Counted from the stretch's first letter, positions 13,336 through 27,600 are shown. The stretch is 64,000 nt of DNA from Laburnicola sp. R22_1 (GCA_014281115.1 JACONQ010000008.1:1674001-1738000); one strand, 5' to 3'. A program made the numbers and translations. Notes: generated by a model not told the origin, from the sequence alone.

Positions 13336-14430
13336 AGTTAATAGTATATATACTTAAAGCATTAGAAATAATTATATTTAATTAAATAGTTCTCTAGATA
13401 CTTTATTTACTTACTAGGAAAGTACGTAGCTAAACTATTAGTATTTATTATAGTTGTTCACATCTAACTATCTAAATTCTGCTTACTCTATCTATGTAGT
13501 ATTAAAGAGAAATATAGAATTTACTACTCCTAAGACCTAGAACAATTATAGTAATAATATTACTTATCTAGCTACCTACACAGTTACCTATAACCTCCTA
13601 GGCTCCTTACTATTCTATATCTCTAAGCTATACTAGATTGACTACGTGGATAGCTTGTTTGCATAGGTAGTTAATATTTATAATAATAGCTAATTAATAA
13701 AGCGCTATATTCTTATTAGGCTAGATAGTAAACTTAAGCATACTTAGTATTATTAGATCTTAGGGTTTAGGCGTAAGCTTTAGCCATACTTACGGAACCT
13801 CTTTTATTATGCTAACTATAATAAGGGGGTACTATATATAATATCTACAAGTATTAGTATATAATTTTTAAGTATTCTAGTTAGATATTCGCTAATATTA
13901 TTAAAGAATATATAGAGAAGAAGATACTCCTATTTAAGTAAGCGTTATTACTAGTAGAAATAGACATACTTAAAAGTTAGCTAACTAATAAAAATAAGCT
14001 ATAGGCCTAGATATAAGCCTAGTAAATGTTTTTACTATTCTATATATATATGCGGATATTTAGTTTTTACTATAAATTATACTAACTTACTATATATACA
14101 CTATAATAGTAGTCTAAGTAAGGTAAAAATAAATCTATCTTTTATATAATATCTACACATAGCGTAAATATGCCTATTTACGCTATATATAGTTATTAAG
14201 TAATAGCAAGTTACCTATAAGCGCTTTTAATACTAACAACTATTTGTAAACCCTCTTATACTTACTACCTTTAAGTAGCGCCACTACCTCCTATTCTTTA
14301 TATTTAATTGCCTATAACACCTTGCACTGCTTATAATAAATAGCTTAATAGATACTCTATAAAACTATCTATCTACTACCCACGCGCTAGACGCGCAGCG
14401 CGTTACCGCTTTCTAAAAAATATAAGACTC
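13336..14430 (+). pseudogene. degraded coding remnant of unknown repeat protein
   Basis: The plus strand keeps one frame across roughly 13480-14410 if stops are read as mutated Gln/Trp codons. Recognisable pieces are YILIRLDSKLKHT, ILGFRRKL and PYLRNLFYYANYNKG. I do not recognise the family. It ends just before the left edge of the E2 element and could be part of a separate transposon. Not expressed as an intact protein. Confidence 0.35.
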
Positions 14431-14497
14431 TAATCCTAGTAGTATAATAGTATAGAACCTAGCTAGACTATTTAACTATAATGCAACTGTATTCTAT

Positions 14498-14590
14498 AAT
14501 ATAAGAAATATTATTATATAATATAAGAAATATTATTATATAATATAAGAAATATTATTATATAATATAAGAAATATTATTATCTTATAT
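14498..14590. repeat. 24-bp tandem repeat, about four units
   Basis: Unit AATATAAGAAATATTATTAT repeated head to tail with almost no divergence. Copy B of E2 has a single related stretch at the same place (about 32780), so the expansion is specific to copy A. Confidence 0.8.
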
Positions 14591-14689
14591 ATAATACATA
14601 ATAACTAGGTAGATTTTAATTATCTATAGCTAGACAAACTATCTAATATTATAAGTATTAAGCAAATAATATTTAAGTATGTGGCGTTA

Positions 14690-14782
14690 TATTAACTACC
14701 TAGGGGTAGCACGAGAAAGGCTTTCATCTTAAATAACATAACAAAAAAGCAGAGCCCCCTGCTTAGTAATTAAAAAGAGTAT
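14690..14782 (+). repeat. CTAGGGGTAG repeat, solo copy in E2 copy A
   Basis: Contains TTAACTACCTAGGGGTAGC, GGCTTTCATCTTAAATAACA and GCAGAGCCCCCTGCTTAGTA. It interrupts E2 between two blocks that are contiguous in copy B (near 32890), so it is an insertion. It retains CA dinucleotides better than most neighbours and is one of the least mutated copies. Confidence 0.7.
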
Positions 14783-15989
14783 ATTTAAGTATAGTTAAGA
14801 TATTCTAGGGTGTAAAGTTATTATTAACGCGAGTTTTATAGATATAGTTTTTAATAACTTATAGGACGTAGCTTTAGATAAATATTAGTTATACTTTAGA
14901 TTTAAGGTAGGAGATAATATAGGTAGTAGATATAAATTATAAAAATTCAAAAATAGACTACAACTAGTAGTAGGTAGGACACGCACACACCTATTCTAAA
15001 GCGCTAGTGCTACGTCTAAGACATGCTTATACTAATTAGAGAAGAGCCTTCTATTTATTTTAATAATATCCTAGTTGTTGTCTTTAACAGGTATAATAAA
15101 TAACTCCTTAACCTAGTAGTATATATATACTTAAAGTGCCTTATCTAAGAACTAGAGGATATTAAACTAATATTATACAAAATAGACAGTATAGACAAGC
15201 TTAACTATAAGAGTATTATATACCTAAAATTAAGAAATAAGATAAGGGAAGTAGCTACAGCCTATATCTATAAACCTTTTAATAGAGCTATATATTAGAA
15301 GTAGTGCTTCTAGAGTATTATTAAGAATATACCTATCCTACTTAAGTTGCAGAGTCTTATTTTTAACTAAGCCTATACGCTAAAAGAGCGCGGTATAAAT
15401 GTATAGCTAGTGGTTTTAGTTAATAAGGGTAATAATATAGAAGGTATACTTACTATACTTGCCTATACTATAATATACTAATAACTATCTTAGGAAAGAA
15501 ATTTATATAATACGCAGAGAGGGTTAGGCAAACTATACTTTAAGATGGCTTTAGAGATATTATAATGTCGGGATAGAGTTAGTAATAAAGATTTCGCATA
15601 TAATAAGAATATAAGATTCTACTTATTACTAATAATTATAATATAAATTAGAAATATATACATACTAGTATAGTATAAATATATTAACACTACTTGCCTA
15701 GTACTTACTCATAGTTAAGTGTCTATAATTAATTAATTAGGATTGTGTTTATAAATATAGCTAATATCTAAATAATATATACTAAAGGGAAATAATATAA
15801 GTTATAGGAACTTACTATGCTATTTATAACTAGACTCTTATATATAACTAGTATAGCCTTATAGTGTAGGTATATACTAGTTATTTATTAGGTTATAGTA
15901 ACTAACTATACTATTTAATAATAGAATCTTGTGAGCGTAATATAGTCTAGTAGTAGAAAGATAATTACAAAATTAGATTTACTTACTAT

Positions 15990-16510
15990 AGATTATAGTA
16001 ATTTATTATGCTCTAAAAGTGTTAGATCTCTTAGGCGTAATATAGTTTAATAATGTAATATAGCTACAAAGTAAATTAAGAAAAGGGCAGGTTATAATAA
16101 TTTATTATACTATCTAAGAGTAGGGCACCTAAAGTGTAATCTAGATTTATAGTCTAAGATAGCTGCAAAGCAAATTAAGAAAAGGGTAGGTTATAGTAAT
16201 TTATTATACTATCTAAGAATAGGGCACCTAAAGCGTAATCTAGATTTGTAGTCTAAGGTAGCTATAAAGTAAGTTAAGAGAAGGGTAGGTTATAGTAATT
16301 TATTATACTATTTAAGAGTAGGGTATCTAAAGCGTAATCTAGGTTTATAGTCTAAGGTAGCTGCAAAGCAAGTTAAGAAAAGGGTAGGTTATAGTAATGT
16401 ATTATACTGTCTAAGAGTAGGACATCTAAAGCGTAATATAGGTTAGTAGTCTAAGGTAACTGCAAAGAAAACTAAGAGAAGAGTATATTATAGTAATTTA
16501 CTATAGTAAT
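15990..16510 (+). repeat. about 99-bp tandem array in E2 copy A, about five units
   Basis: Each unit has TTATAGTAATTTATTATACT, then TAAGAGTAGGGCACCTAAAG, then GCGTAATCTAG and AAGGTAGCTGCAAAGCAA. The corresponding array in copy B (34090-34810) has about eight units. Differences between units are mostly transitions. Confidence 0.8.
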
Positions 16511-18929
16511 GTGCAATAGCTATAGAATAAAGTAGCATATAATAAAGCCAGATAGTTAACTACGCTAGTCTAATTGCGCTACCCTAATTACTGCCAAGCC
16601 AAAGTTACGCAATAACTAATAGCTATAGATAATAATAACCTAGAACTAATTCCTTTATACTATTTAATTATATATATACACCATTCCTTATATTTACACT
16701 ACACATACTATTTTAATTATAGTTATAGCTATAGTAAATAACTTACCTAATCTAAAATAGTATAAGGAGACTATATTAAAATACTTATAATAGATACTAA
16801 AGAATATTATAATAAGAGGTCTCTAGCTTATTAGGTAGAAGTTAGGCATCTAGTAAGAGATAGTAAACTACGTATTAAAAGAAATAGACTATAACTTAGT
16901 CTTATTTAATTTTGCATTATAAATAAATAACTATAAAGTTATATAGAATAAAGTTATAAGGAATATATAAATAGATAACTACTTTAAGATATCTTAGGAA
17001 CATCTAAACTCTATACTAAAAGATAAGGCGGGAGCTAAGGAGTGGTATAGAGTAGTAGGGCTTAGTTTCTAGATAGTAGTATAGTGAATAAAAAAGGCCC
17101 CTGCAGCTGCTGCATTTAAGTTAGTATTTAGGTCAAGAATAAGGAGTTAGAGTATAGAGTTATTATAACTTAACACGTCTTAAAGAGGCTATACTACCTT
17201 AGTAGTAAGCACTAACATAGCTGGCGTAACTAAGATATAAAGGCTTTATATTAATAATACTCTAGCTACTAGTATACAAAGTATAAACTACGCGTTTAGG
17301 GAAAATAGGATTAATATTTAGGTTATTGCCTTAAAGAAAAAAATATTTTTAATCTGCCTTTTATTAATTATCTAATATAAGCACGTGCTAATAATAACTA
17401 GTTGCAAAGATAGGGAGGTAGGCCTAATATTAGTTATACTTAATACGCTTAAGGATATTATATAAAAGAACCTCCTAGTGTTCTAGATAAAATTAAATAT
17501 ATTTAACCTATAGGCACCTAGAACCTAGCAACTAATAAAGATTAGAATAACTACCGTCCTTTAGATAGAGGTATAATTGTTAGTAGTAGCTAGAGTAATA
17601 GAGTAGGATGTTATAGCGGCGCACCCTTATGTTATAATAAAGAGTATATAGACTTCTAATATGCTTGCTCTATGCCACAGCGCTAATAGATATACTAGAT
17701 AAATAACTACTAGTATTATATATATCTCTCTATAAACAACGTAGCATAGCTAATATAGACTCTAACCCTAGCATATTTTAAATATAGAGAGGTAAGAACT
17801 AAAAGTTTCTAAATTAAACTTAGTATAAATTATACTAAACTAATAGATAATAGATTCTACATCTATATTATATACTAGCGATAATAGCTTAGATAGTAAA
17901 TTAGATAACTAAAGAAGGACACTACTATTGTAATAGTTTAATAAGAATATCTTTCTATATAGTAGTAGTCTAAATAGCACCCCACTAGAAACAACTAAAG
18001 GAAGGCGGCAATAGCAGCATAAAGAGAAAAGCGTCTTCCTAGATAATAGTAGCTTAGACAGCCCCCTACTAGCTAGAGGAAAGCAGCAATAGTAATATAA
18101 AGAGAAGAGCGGCCCCTAGTAAAGTTATAATTTAGATAGCAACCTATTCTAGAGTGGTTGCGCTTTATCGCAATCTAATAGTATAAAGAAAATCTACTTA
18201 TTATTACTACGCAATTTATCTATAACCCTATTACTCTATTATAGCGTAATACCTATTAATAAGAACAAAGTAAAAAAGATTATTAAAGCTAATAGAGTTA
18301 ATATATTTAGAGAAGGGGGACCTTAAGATACTTAATACAGTAAGTAGTTACTATAATAATAGCTAGATAAGATTAAGCGTGTGCTATAGTAAGTTACTAT
18401 AACTCTATATAATACTAGAATCTTGCTAATAATTATCTATAGAGTAAATATAGCTATTAACGCTAAACTTAGCTAGGGACACGCTTATATAATAGAATAG
18501 TTATACGCTATAATAGTATAGATATTTATACTTAACTAGGCCACGCTTAAAATATTATATAATATAATCCTATTTCCTATAATATAGGCCCTTGCCCTAG
18601 GCTCTAGAATGCTTTCCTACTAGTAAATAGTATTAGCTAAGATGGTTATGCAGAGCAAGTAATATAGTAGTAATAGTAATAGGTTTAGTTCTAGTGTTAG
18701 GAAGTCTCACTCTTATCTAGCGAGATTAATTGTAAGATACTAGATTATAAAAAAGAGAAAGATTATTAACCTTATGCAAGAATAAGAAATAGAAAAGCCC
18801 TACCTATTTAAAGAAATAGTAAGTCTATACCTAAGCTAGGTCTAATACGTACTATTGTATTCTTGCTTAATTAATTCTTAAACATATAACTACTAGATAC
18901 TATCTAAATATAGCTAGGTTATAATAGTT

Positions 18930-20030
18930 ATAAACACTAGTAGTAACTAGATAAATATTATATTAAGTATACTATACTAAGTGCTAATAACAATATTTCC
19001 TAAACTACTATTTAGACTTACTATTAAATACAAACTAATATGGCTCGTAATAAAGAATAAGCTCTAAGAGCGATAATTATAAGAGGTTAATAAACATTAT
19101 ATATAGGCAAAGACGGAATAGGAATAAGTCTATATCACGCTTAATAGGTTCTAGCTATATAAAATAGAGTTGCTAGTTAATCTAACACTCTTTTAGGCGT
19201 TAATAAATAAAGAGCTTATAAGTATTTGCAGGACGCTATAGTATAGTAATATAGCTAATAGAGATAAAGATATTAATAAGCTATAGTGGGCATATAATAT
19301 AGTCTTATATAAGAATAGGTTTGTATGTAAATATATAAACCTAATTAAGAGAATATTTAGTCTAGACTTAGAAGCCATTCCTATAAACGCAATATACTGG
19401 GCGGTAAGTTCTAAGGCCTAAAAAATATGGATTTTACTTATGCTATATCTAATTAACTTATAAACCAAAAAAACAATCCTAGTTATTAAGATAGGGAAGC
19501 TTAATATAGAAATATCTAAGGAGCTTATAGATATAGGCGACACATTCTAGGATAAGAAACATAATATATATTTAACCTAATTATAAATATTTAGTATACT
19601 CTACAAACACTAGGTTATAAAGGTAAGACTAGATAATAGGCGTCCTAGTGTATATTAAATTATATTTAGGACGCTAAGAGAGAATAGACCTTAAATTATT
19701 ATAAACTACCTCTCCTACTTTCTAGCCTAGAAGTCTTAGCAACTATAACACTAGAAAGAGTTTTGTAATTCTAAAAGCGCAAATAAGTATAAGTCTATAC
19801 TTTAAAATCTTATATTTAAGTACAGCCTAAAAGTAGAAGCTTTATTAAAATTTCTTAAGAAAAGGGCAAAACCTCCTCCATAACTATATAAAGAGATTAT
19901 GTTAATATTTAATATAATCTAAAAAGGCACTACACAGACTATCTACAAAGCAAAGAAGACTAGAAATAAGTATATTATACTTAAAGACTCTAAGTTTCTT
20001 AGCTATAGTAAGATTATAGCAAATATTATA
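18930..20030 (+). pseudogene. E2-encoded helicase-like protein, N-terminal part (copy A)
   Basis: A single plus-strand frame runs from about 18930 up to the pogo insertion if TAA/TAG are read as mutated Gln/Trp codons. Short readable pieces are LLFRLTIKYKL, FVCKYINLIKRIF, LDLEAIPINAIYWAVSSKA and LLMLYLINL. The order and spacing resemble the region between the two RecA folds of SNF2-type ATPases, and the C-terminal helicase motifs follow after the copia element. The frame is dead and is cut by the pogo element at 20031. Assignment to SNF2 is an inference from copy B as well. Confidence 0.4.
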
Positions 20031-22227
20031 ACATATTCTATTAGTAGCCCGGATAGTTTTTGCCAAGACTATAACACTTTACTATAAATCATGATGTCTT
20101 AACAACACGACGCGTTATTATCTAATTAAGAAGGCAGAATTGAGCTTGCCCTTCACGCCTATTAGAATAAGCAAATTTTAAGCCTATAATGCGCTGCTAT
20201 AGCATATAATATCCTAAAGTCTACACTAAGCAATTAAATTAACAGAATTACCGCCTAAGCAGATACACGATTAGGCATGGCAAAGCTTACTGCGACTAAA
20301 GAGCAGACGCTTATATAGTATATCCTCGACCTAGATTCGCGAGGATTTACACCCTGGCTAGGTGAGGTGGAAGATATAGCTAACAAACTGCTAGCTGCGC
20401 GGCACAGGGACCCTATAGGATAATGCTAGGCTTAGCGCTTTGTAAAGCGCATACCTGAGCTTAAAATAGCTTTTAATTAAGTGAAGAACTAATAGAGAAT
20501 ATAATAGGAAGACCTAGAGGTTATAAACGCGTGGTTTTAGCTAGTAAAGGACACAAAAGCCAAGTATAGAGTGTAGGATAAAGATATCTATAACTTTAAT
20601 AAGACAGACTTCTAGATAGGAGTTATTGGCTTAATAAAGGTTGTAACTAGTTTAGAAAGACGTTCTTAATCTACGCTTGTTTAGCTGGGCAACTATAAGT
20701 GGGTTATAGTGATTTAGAGTATTTGCGCTACTAAGTATACTACTCTGCCCTTTATTATCTATAAAGGACGAGTCTATATCTTAGTGTAGTATAAGGAGAC
20801 TAGTATCCCTCGCAATTAGAAGCTCTTAGTCTCTAAGACCGGCTAGACTAACAGCGAGCTTAGAGTTGTATAATTAAAGCACTTTAACGCGTATATAAGG
20901 CCGCGCATAGTAAGGTTATAGAGGTTACTTATTCTAGACAGCTATAAGAGCCATTACTCCTAGGATTTTAAGGATTATTGCCTAGAACAAAAGATCCTAA
21001 CACTTTGTATACCAGCGCACTTATCTTATATCCTCTAGCCGCTTAATATGGTCTGTTTCGCGCTACTAAAGCTAAAGTACTCCTAGCGCGTGTAGGACTT
21101 AGCGCTCTAACGCGTCTTTTATATTAACAAAGAGGGCTTTCTACTAGCCTTTTACAACGCGTTTTTTAATATATTTATACTAGAAAACTATAAGAAAGCC
21201 TTTAAGGCCTCTAGACTTATTCCTTTAAATGTGTTAGTAGTAGTAAATCGCCTTAATATGTGTATTCATACTCCACCTTAGGGTACCCCACCAGATATAC
21301 TATGGCAAGCTAGGATCCTAAGTAATACCCTTAAGTTTAGATCCAAGTTAATGCTCGTACGCGACTCTTTTATTTAGTCTCTACCTAATACTAAATCGAG
21401 CTACTTATAGCTTATAAAAGGTGCTAAACTTATACTCTACTATAGTGTACTTTAAGAGACCTATATTAAGGAACTTAAGAAGTAAATTAAGATTCTAACA
21501 AAGCGAAAAACGCGTAAAATAAAGCGCATTTAGAAAGGTGGGACACTAGGCTTTGCTTAGGGAGCAGATTTGGGAGTAGAAAGCCCTTCTATTAGGGTAA
21601 AGTTGTCGAAAAGGGCGCGAGATAGTAGTAAGAGAGAGGCAGGTCCCTTAACACAGCGCCGCTATAGGAGGTGCGGAGAGTCTAGGCACAACGCAAGGAC
21701 CTATTAGATAGATAAAGAGATAGAGGAGGAGTTAGATATTATCCTTAGCGGCTTATTTTTAGATAGTGTTAATAGTAAATTAGAGTGATTTTATTATAGG
21801 TTACTATAAGGCCAAAAATAATAGGTTAACTTTATTTTATAATAGTACGCACTTAGTAACTAAAAATTAGATAAAGTACTACTTAAGATATAGTATGCTT
21901 TACTGCGAATCACAATAAGTATACTATATATTGCCTACGTATAGTATAGTAGATAATATATTGTATATTATAGGGAGTCTTGTTATAAGTTCGTACTACT
22001 AAGAAAGACTTCTTAGCTTTACGCAACTACAATAGCCGCGCAAAGAGACTATACGACGTATAAAGTAGATTAAATAGTAACTTGGTATATTATAAGTTAT
22101 AGTAGGTTATTATGAGTTACTATAAAGTAACGTTAATGGTGTTCTATAATAAGTTATAAGGGACCTCGAAGTTGCTAAGAAAAACTATTTGGCGGACGAA
22201 TCTGTCCCGACTACTAATAGAATATGT
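20031..22227 (+). mobile_element. Fot1/pogo-type DNA transposon 2, nested in E2
   Basis: A 2197-bp unit with perfect 17-bp outer terminal inverted repeats (ACATATTCTATTAGTAG) that continue imperfectly, flanked by TA on both sides (20029-20030 and 22228-22229), the duplication expected for Tc1/mariner-pogo elements. Copy B of E2 at about 37965 gives the uninterrupted sequence. The interior is a full-length transposase remnant on the plus strand. It is less degraded than E2 around it, so it arrived later. Confidence 0.9.
20094..21788 (+). pseudogene. Fot1/pogo transposase, full length but dead
   Basis: The frame from ATG 20094 (or 20091) to TGA 21786-21788 spans about 564 codons, the normal size for Fot1-type transposases. 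Visible landmarks in order are RGFTPWLGEVEDIANKLL (end of the CENPB-type HTH), YNFNKTDF...IGVI (first catalytic Asp region), LILDSYKSHYS (second Asp) and an HLSYILQPLNMVCFALLK stretch, all typical of the DDE_1 family. Dozens of TAG/TAA codons replace Gln or Trp. The C-terminal tail keeps a small cysteine motif (RRCGESRHNARTY). The protein cannot be made. Confidence 0.85.
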
Positions 22228-22329
22228 TATAGATGCTATTAATTAAATAAGATAAGCATATATTAAGGCTAGATAAAAAGCCTCTACTAAAGATAGTAGA
22301 TATAAAACTTATATAGAGTAATATAGGTC

Positions 22330-23530
22330 GCATTGTTTATTTAGTATTAATTACCCTTTTTAATCACCTTTTTTTTTAATTTAAGCCTGTGTAGGTTGGG
22401 ATATAAAGGCCGCTCTAGTCTAGCGCCTAAAAATATAGTCTACTAAGTCTCCGCTAACGCAATCACAGTTTATAAGAATAGTTTATAAACTATACACTCG
22501 CCCTTTAATATCTGTAAGTACTCTAACGCCTGCTAAATTCACTTAAAGTGTACATAAAAAACTAACTCTTATTTTATTAATGCTATTATTAGTAATTACG
22601 CTATATTTATACGCCTCTACGCGGCATACTTATATAATACGCTTACTAGCTTACTACCTAACGCTACAACTATAAGAATCTAACGTATCTACGTAATGCT
22701 CTTCTCTTCTAGCAACTTATTAATAAATAACCTCTTTTTTTCCCTTAATTCTGCCCTCTATTATCGCCTTCCTAACTAGCAGTAATATAAAGAACTATAG
22801 TAGAAGCCTTACACGTCTATTATAGCGCCTATAGTTACTAATCTATTACTAGCCTAACTAGTATACTACGACCGCCTTATATAGGCTAAGGTATACCTTC
22901 TTCTACTTTAATCTATTAATAATCTTCTAGATAGAGCAGTACTCTAGTATGCAATAGGGCCTAGTAACTTTAAGTAGACAGATTAGAGCGTACTTTTAGG
23001 CAGCGTTAACCGCGATTTTAGTATTAGGGCTTAGGAGGATAGTAGGAAATAGAGCAATAGTAGTAGAAGTCTCTTTAAAGTTAATTTTAATATAGAAATA
23101 GAGCGTTAGTACATCTATAGTGTGTGTAAGCTTTCTATCTAGCATATATCTTATAAGTAGCATATAAACCTACTAATATAATAGCTATTACTTCTAGCAA
23201 TCTTTAGAAATAATAATAGAGAGAGATAATAGTTATAGTGTTATACTAGTTATAGCGCCAGTGCTGTCTTATACTTTCTCTCCCACCCCTCCCTACTACT
23301 CTAAATAATAGTATAGTAATATAGCCTTACGCATAGTTTTGTATATAGATTTTTTTTAATTAGAGTGGGCGCGCTAAGCCTGCTAAGCTTGCTTAGCTCG
23401 CTTATAATGTGCTAACCCTTTTTATTAACACTTTAAAATGCTTTTCTGTGTATATAATAGTAGAAGGGATATCTACTATTATTGTAATATTTTTATTAGA
23501 AACCTCTTAGTCGTAAAAAAATAAACTATA
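22330..23530. other. insertion of about 1.2 kb in E2 copy A, type unknown
   Basis: Copy B passes straight from the block matching 22290-22325 to the block matching about 23540, so about 1.2 kb was inserted here. It has a mixed base composition with many short CT-rich runs. No coding frame or clear terminal repeat was recognised. A copy of the SINE-like repeat lies at its right edge. Confidence 0.45.
23411..23525 (+). repeat. SINE-like short repeat, copy B
   Basis: Shares CCTTTTTATTAA, GCTTTTCTGTGT, ACTATTATTGTAAT and TTTTTATTAGAAACCTCTTA, followed by an A-rich end, with copies at 40379-40487, 40787-40901 and the copy inside the RidA gene (47349-47439). RIP has altered it moderately. Confidence 0.75.
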
Positions 23531-23690
23531 GAATAATATTCTAATTAAGTATAGCCAGACTAGTAGGGACGTAATACGAAATACTATATAGGAAATATAA
23601 TAAAAAAGAAAGTGTGTAGAGTAAAAGGGAAGGATAAAACAATTAATATTAGTATCTTAAAGTCCTATTATAACCTATATATTATAGGTA

Positions 23691-24142
23691 CTTTTAAACA
23701 CCAAAAACTAATCTTTGTGAATAAGAAGAAAAGTAGCCTAAATAAGCTAGTATCTCTAATAATTGAGAAATTTCTAACTATTTGAGCTAGTCTTAACTAA
23801 GTTACTAGATTAAACTTATAGAACGAGAAAGCTATTAGCAAGTACCTCTAATAATTAAGAAATCTTAAACTAGTTACTAGTCTTAATAAGTTATTAAGAT
23901 TTAAACTCATAGGACGAGAAAGTTAATTAAGGCATATTACTATCTTCTAATTTAGAAAAGACTTTGTTGAAAATTTTAATTTACGCTTTGAATAGACAAT
24001 AGGCCACTAGTATTAGTTTTCCCTTAACCCCCTTTAAAGGACTTTTTTCACTAGGGAAAAGTGCCACTTGTCTATCTGTACGATTTGCCTATGACTGTAT
24101 TTACTTTACAGAAAAAATTTAGAAGTAATAGAAACGTTAATA
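23691..24142. mobile_element. 452-bp non-autonomous insertion with target duplication
   Basis: Flanked by a 10-bp direct repeat ATTATAGGTA (23681-23690 and 24143-24152). E2 copy B has the empty site near 38210 (ATTATAGGCATAG). Inside there are two related segments of about 100 bp each containing AACGAGAAAG/GACGAGAAAG. Terminal inverted repeats are not obvious. An 8-10-bp duplication would fit hAT-like or Mutator-like mobilisation; this is an inference. Confidence 0.65.
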
Positions 24143-24255
24143 ATTATAGGTACAGCGCTATTACTTATTAAGTTTTGTAATAAGTATAGTATAGATACAC
24201 ATTCTAACTAACTATATAATATATATAGCAACCTTTAAGTGTTGCCCTTATTTAC

Positions 24256-24435
24256 TATAAGACTGCCGCATGGCCATATGTTCGATTCTTAGTCATATGA
24301 CCTCGGCCGAAATAACCTTATGCCTAGCCTCACCTATATATCTTTAGGCCCTCGGTTCTCTATAGTAATAAAACACCTCTTTTCTCATAGTCAACCCATA
24401 TTACTATGAATTACTGTGATCTCCACTATCTTATA
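24256..24435 (+). repeat. copia 5-prime LTR
   Basis: 180 bp. It is the same length as the right LTR and differs from it mainly by transitions (for example CATATGTTCG against TGTATAGTCG). It begins TATAAGACTGCCGCATGG and ends CTATCTTATA. Confidence 0.93.
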
Positions 24436-24678
24436 GTTATGAGCCTAGCATAACGCTTATTGCGCACCCTCTAAAACTCCTTACTAGTTAGTCCTACTGC
24501 CACATTATCGCTCGCACAGATCAGAGTAGAGTTTTTACAACAATAACGTAAAAAGTTATTTGCAAAACTACAACTATAGTCACTATAAATCACTGTAAAA
24601 TACTGTAAGACTCTAAATCACAATAAAAAGCCTACACTAGTAGCCAAACACGCGAAAAGTTATCGCAAATGCGTTATA

Positions 24679-27600
24679 ATGGCAACGCCAAAGGACGAAA
24701 AAGTCATACTAAAAGGGATGCACAACTTTAAACCATAGTACACAGTTTTTAAATATATCGCGCGCACACTACGCGTCCTAAAATACGTCGACCCAGAGAC
24801 TACAAATCTTGCGATGCTAGAAGACGTTAAATCCAACTCTAATAAAAACCTCAATATTGCAGTGTGGAAAGAAAAATATAAATGCAAATAAAAACGTAAG
24901 AAATCGCTAAGCAAGCTTAAAAGCCACATTATAAGTATAGTGAGGGATAATATACTAATTTCTATGCCTACTAACTATACCATCGAAGAACAAATTAGGT
25001 TCCTTTATAAGAACTACTTAAAACTAATAGTTATAAAATAAGAAGAAGCAGACCATTAATATAACAAGGCGAAGAAGTACACGCCTAGTTGCTAGTTAAT
25101 TAAGGACTAGATAAATAACTTCCAAATTCATCTTAACAAGGCCATTAAACTAAAGGTTCTAGCTGTCTAGGATTTCGCTTCCCAGCTCGATCTTCTTAAG
25201 GTCTTTCACGCTATTAATTTAGAGTTTGCAGCGATAATAAATAAGAAAGTTTATAAGGCCTATTTAGTATACGTTAACGCAGAACTTAACCTACTAGCTT
25301 TAATAGTCTATACTATACTAGCTGTTATTAATCGCGCAGGCGTTGTTATTACACCAGAGCAACTTATTATAGTCCCTACACTACCACTAAGTATACCCAA
25401 CGAGGTATATATCGCGGCGCTTATTTAACACTACTAAACAACGTCGTACCTACACAGCTTAAACAAGGGCAACATATAAGGCACTACCTATGCCGCGCTT
25501 AATAGAGTATAGTCTTCTTACTATATAGATACGAGAAATTAGAGCTATAGCTCAACACCTTTAAACAATATAGGAGGACTTTAGAATAATAGAAAGCGCA
25601 CTAACACTAAGATCGCTAGTGGTTCGCAAAGAAAGCCTTGTCCTTATAGCAAAGGCGACGCCCACCCAGATAACCTATAATAGAAAGCTTATTTATATAT
25701 CTACACCTAGCTGTAAGAAATTAGGTTTAAAATTAACCCAGGGCGTTAAAGACATTTACAGATATAGTAAGGTTACTAAATAGTCTAAGCTGTTTAATAA
25801 AATATAAATAAGAGAGAAGGCGAAGTAAAATTGCGTTACACCTATAGGTTATATTAACGCTAGTAACTAAGCCTCTAATAGAGAATATAAATAGGTACAT
25901 GTAACAAAATATCTTGTAATAAGTAATAAGCGACGTCCGATCTTAGTACTCTATTACTCTTAGATCCTTAATTGTGGTTTGGACATATATGTTTATAATA
26001 AGTCTAACAAGTTTATATAAATTTATTCTATAATACTAGGCGAAAGGATTAGTTATAAAGAAGACTTAGTAGAAATTACCGCATGGGGTAAATGCAATAT
26101 CGAAATCCAGACACTAGGTAGACCTATAAGGACTATATTAAGGAATGTTGCCTTATATCCAGGATTTATCACCTTACTAGTGTCGCTCTTAAGGCTTAAA
26201 GGAAAAGATATCTACTTTAACTTAGGGCGTGAATGCCTGTACACAAAGGATGGCACTAAGAATTCTATCTAGGCAATAGTTAAACCTATAGGCGGTCACT
26301 ATATTCTAGTGGACTAATAGTCTCCTCTAGCACCACTAGAGGACTACACTAACAGACCTTTCCTAGTGCTTGCTAATAAAAGAAGCTATAAGAAACCCTC
26401 TATTACACTACTACCTAACCGCACGTTATTTGGTCTTTACACACACGTCTTAGTAGGCTATGCTAGAGCTAAATTAATAGAGAAACTAAGTCACAACGTT
26501 GCTAGCATAGCTCCGCTCACATCTCCTCTCCTTAGTACACAAGACTGCGAACAATGTAGAGTTAATAAGGCTTTACAGATTATCTTATAGAGATCTAATA
26601 GAGAGCACTAACCTACGCGTGTATTTGAAGCTATTACTATTAATATTATCGCACTTAACGCTAAATCTCTTGTGGGCAACTAGTATATCTTTTATAGTTA
26701 CTATCTTGTCTCTAAGACCTATATAGTGTATAGCATACCTAATTAATCTATAGATGTCCTGGATAGAGTCTTTAAACTCATAGACAGACATATTAAACGC
26801 CGCTATAACACTAGCCTAGTGTTTGTACTAATAGACAGAGAGAGAGCTTATAGGTTTTAAAATAACCTTAGTGTAGTTAAGCACTGCAAACAACAAGGCA
26901 TTACTATATAGCTCTGGTCCCCTAACACTATAGAATAATTAGGCCATGCAGAATGGTTAGGAAAGATGCTAATCACTGTGTCTTAATTACTTAGGACTAC
27001 GTCTAACCTTCCACTTTACCTGTGCGAAGAGATGTACGTCTATGCGGCATATCTACTCAATTAGACTCCTGTTAAATTATTGAACTAGACTACACTGTTT
27101 AAGGCTGCACACAGCAAACCGCTCTCTATCGCTTATTTACGCATCTATAGATGTAGAGTATACTACCTTCGTAAGAAGATTCCCTAAACAGATAAGCTTT
27201 CCCTAAGAGCGCTTATTAGTTACTTAGTAGGCGTAGACTTACGCAATATCTATTGTATATAGATACCAAAAGCTATATCCCGCGGACATAGAGGCAAGGT
27301 TATTTAAATAAGGAATATTACCTTTAATAAAGAACTATTCTTTAGGTTTACTAATAAAGAGAGCCTACTTAGTATTTAGTTAGATTAAGCTATTAACAAT
27401 ATTAAGGTTAAAGAATTAGAAAGTAAGTAGGAAGATTCCGATAAGGAAGTATATAAAGACGCTAAGCTGTCTATTCTTTCTACTAAAATCCTACTCGCAG
27501 GCAAGAAATTAGGCCAAGCTTATAATATACACTGTGGCAGAGATGCATACTCTTTACTAGTTTCTATAGTTAATCGGACCTCCGCGCCGCTAATATTAGT

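Noticed and set aside
14498..14590. CRISPR-like array
   Set aside because: The units are contiguous 24-bp tandem repeats without spacers, in a eukaryotic repeat.
26366..26590. 74-codon plus-strand frame as a separate small gene
   Set aside because: It is a stop-free piece of the copia polyprotein remnant.
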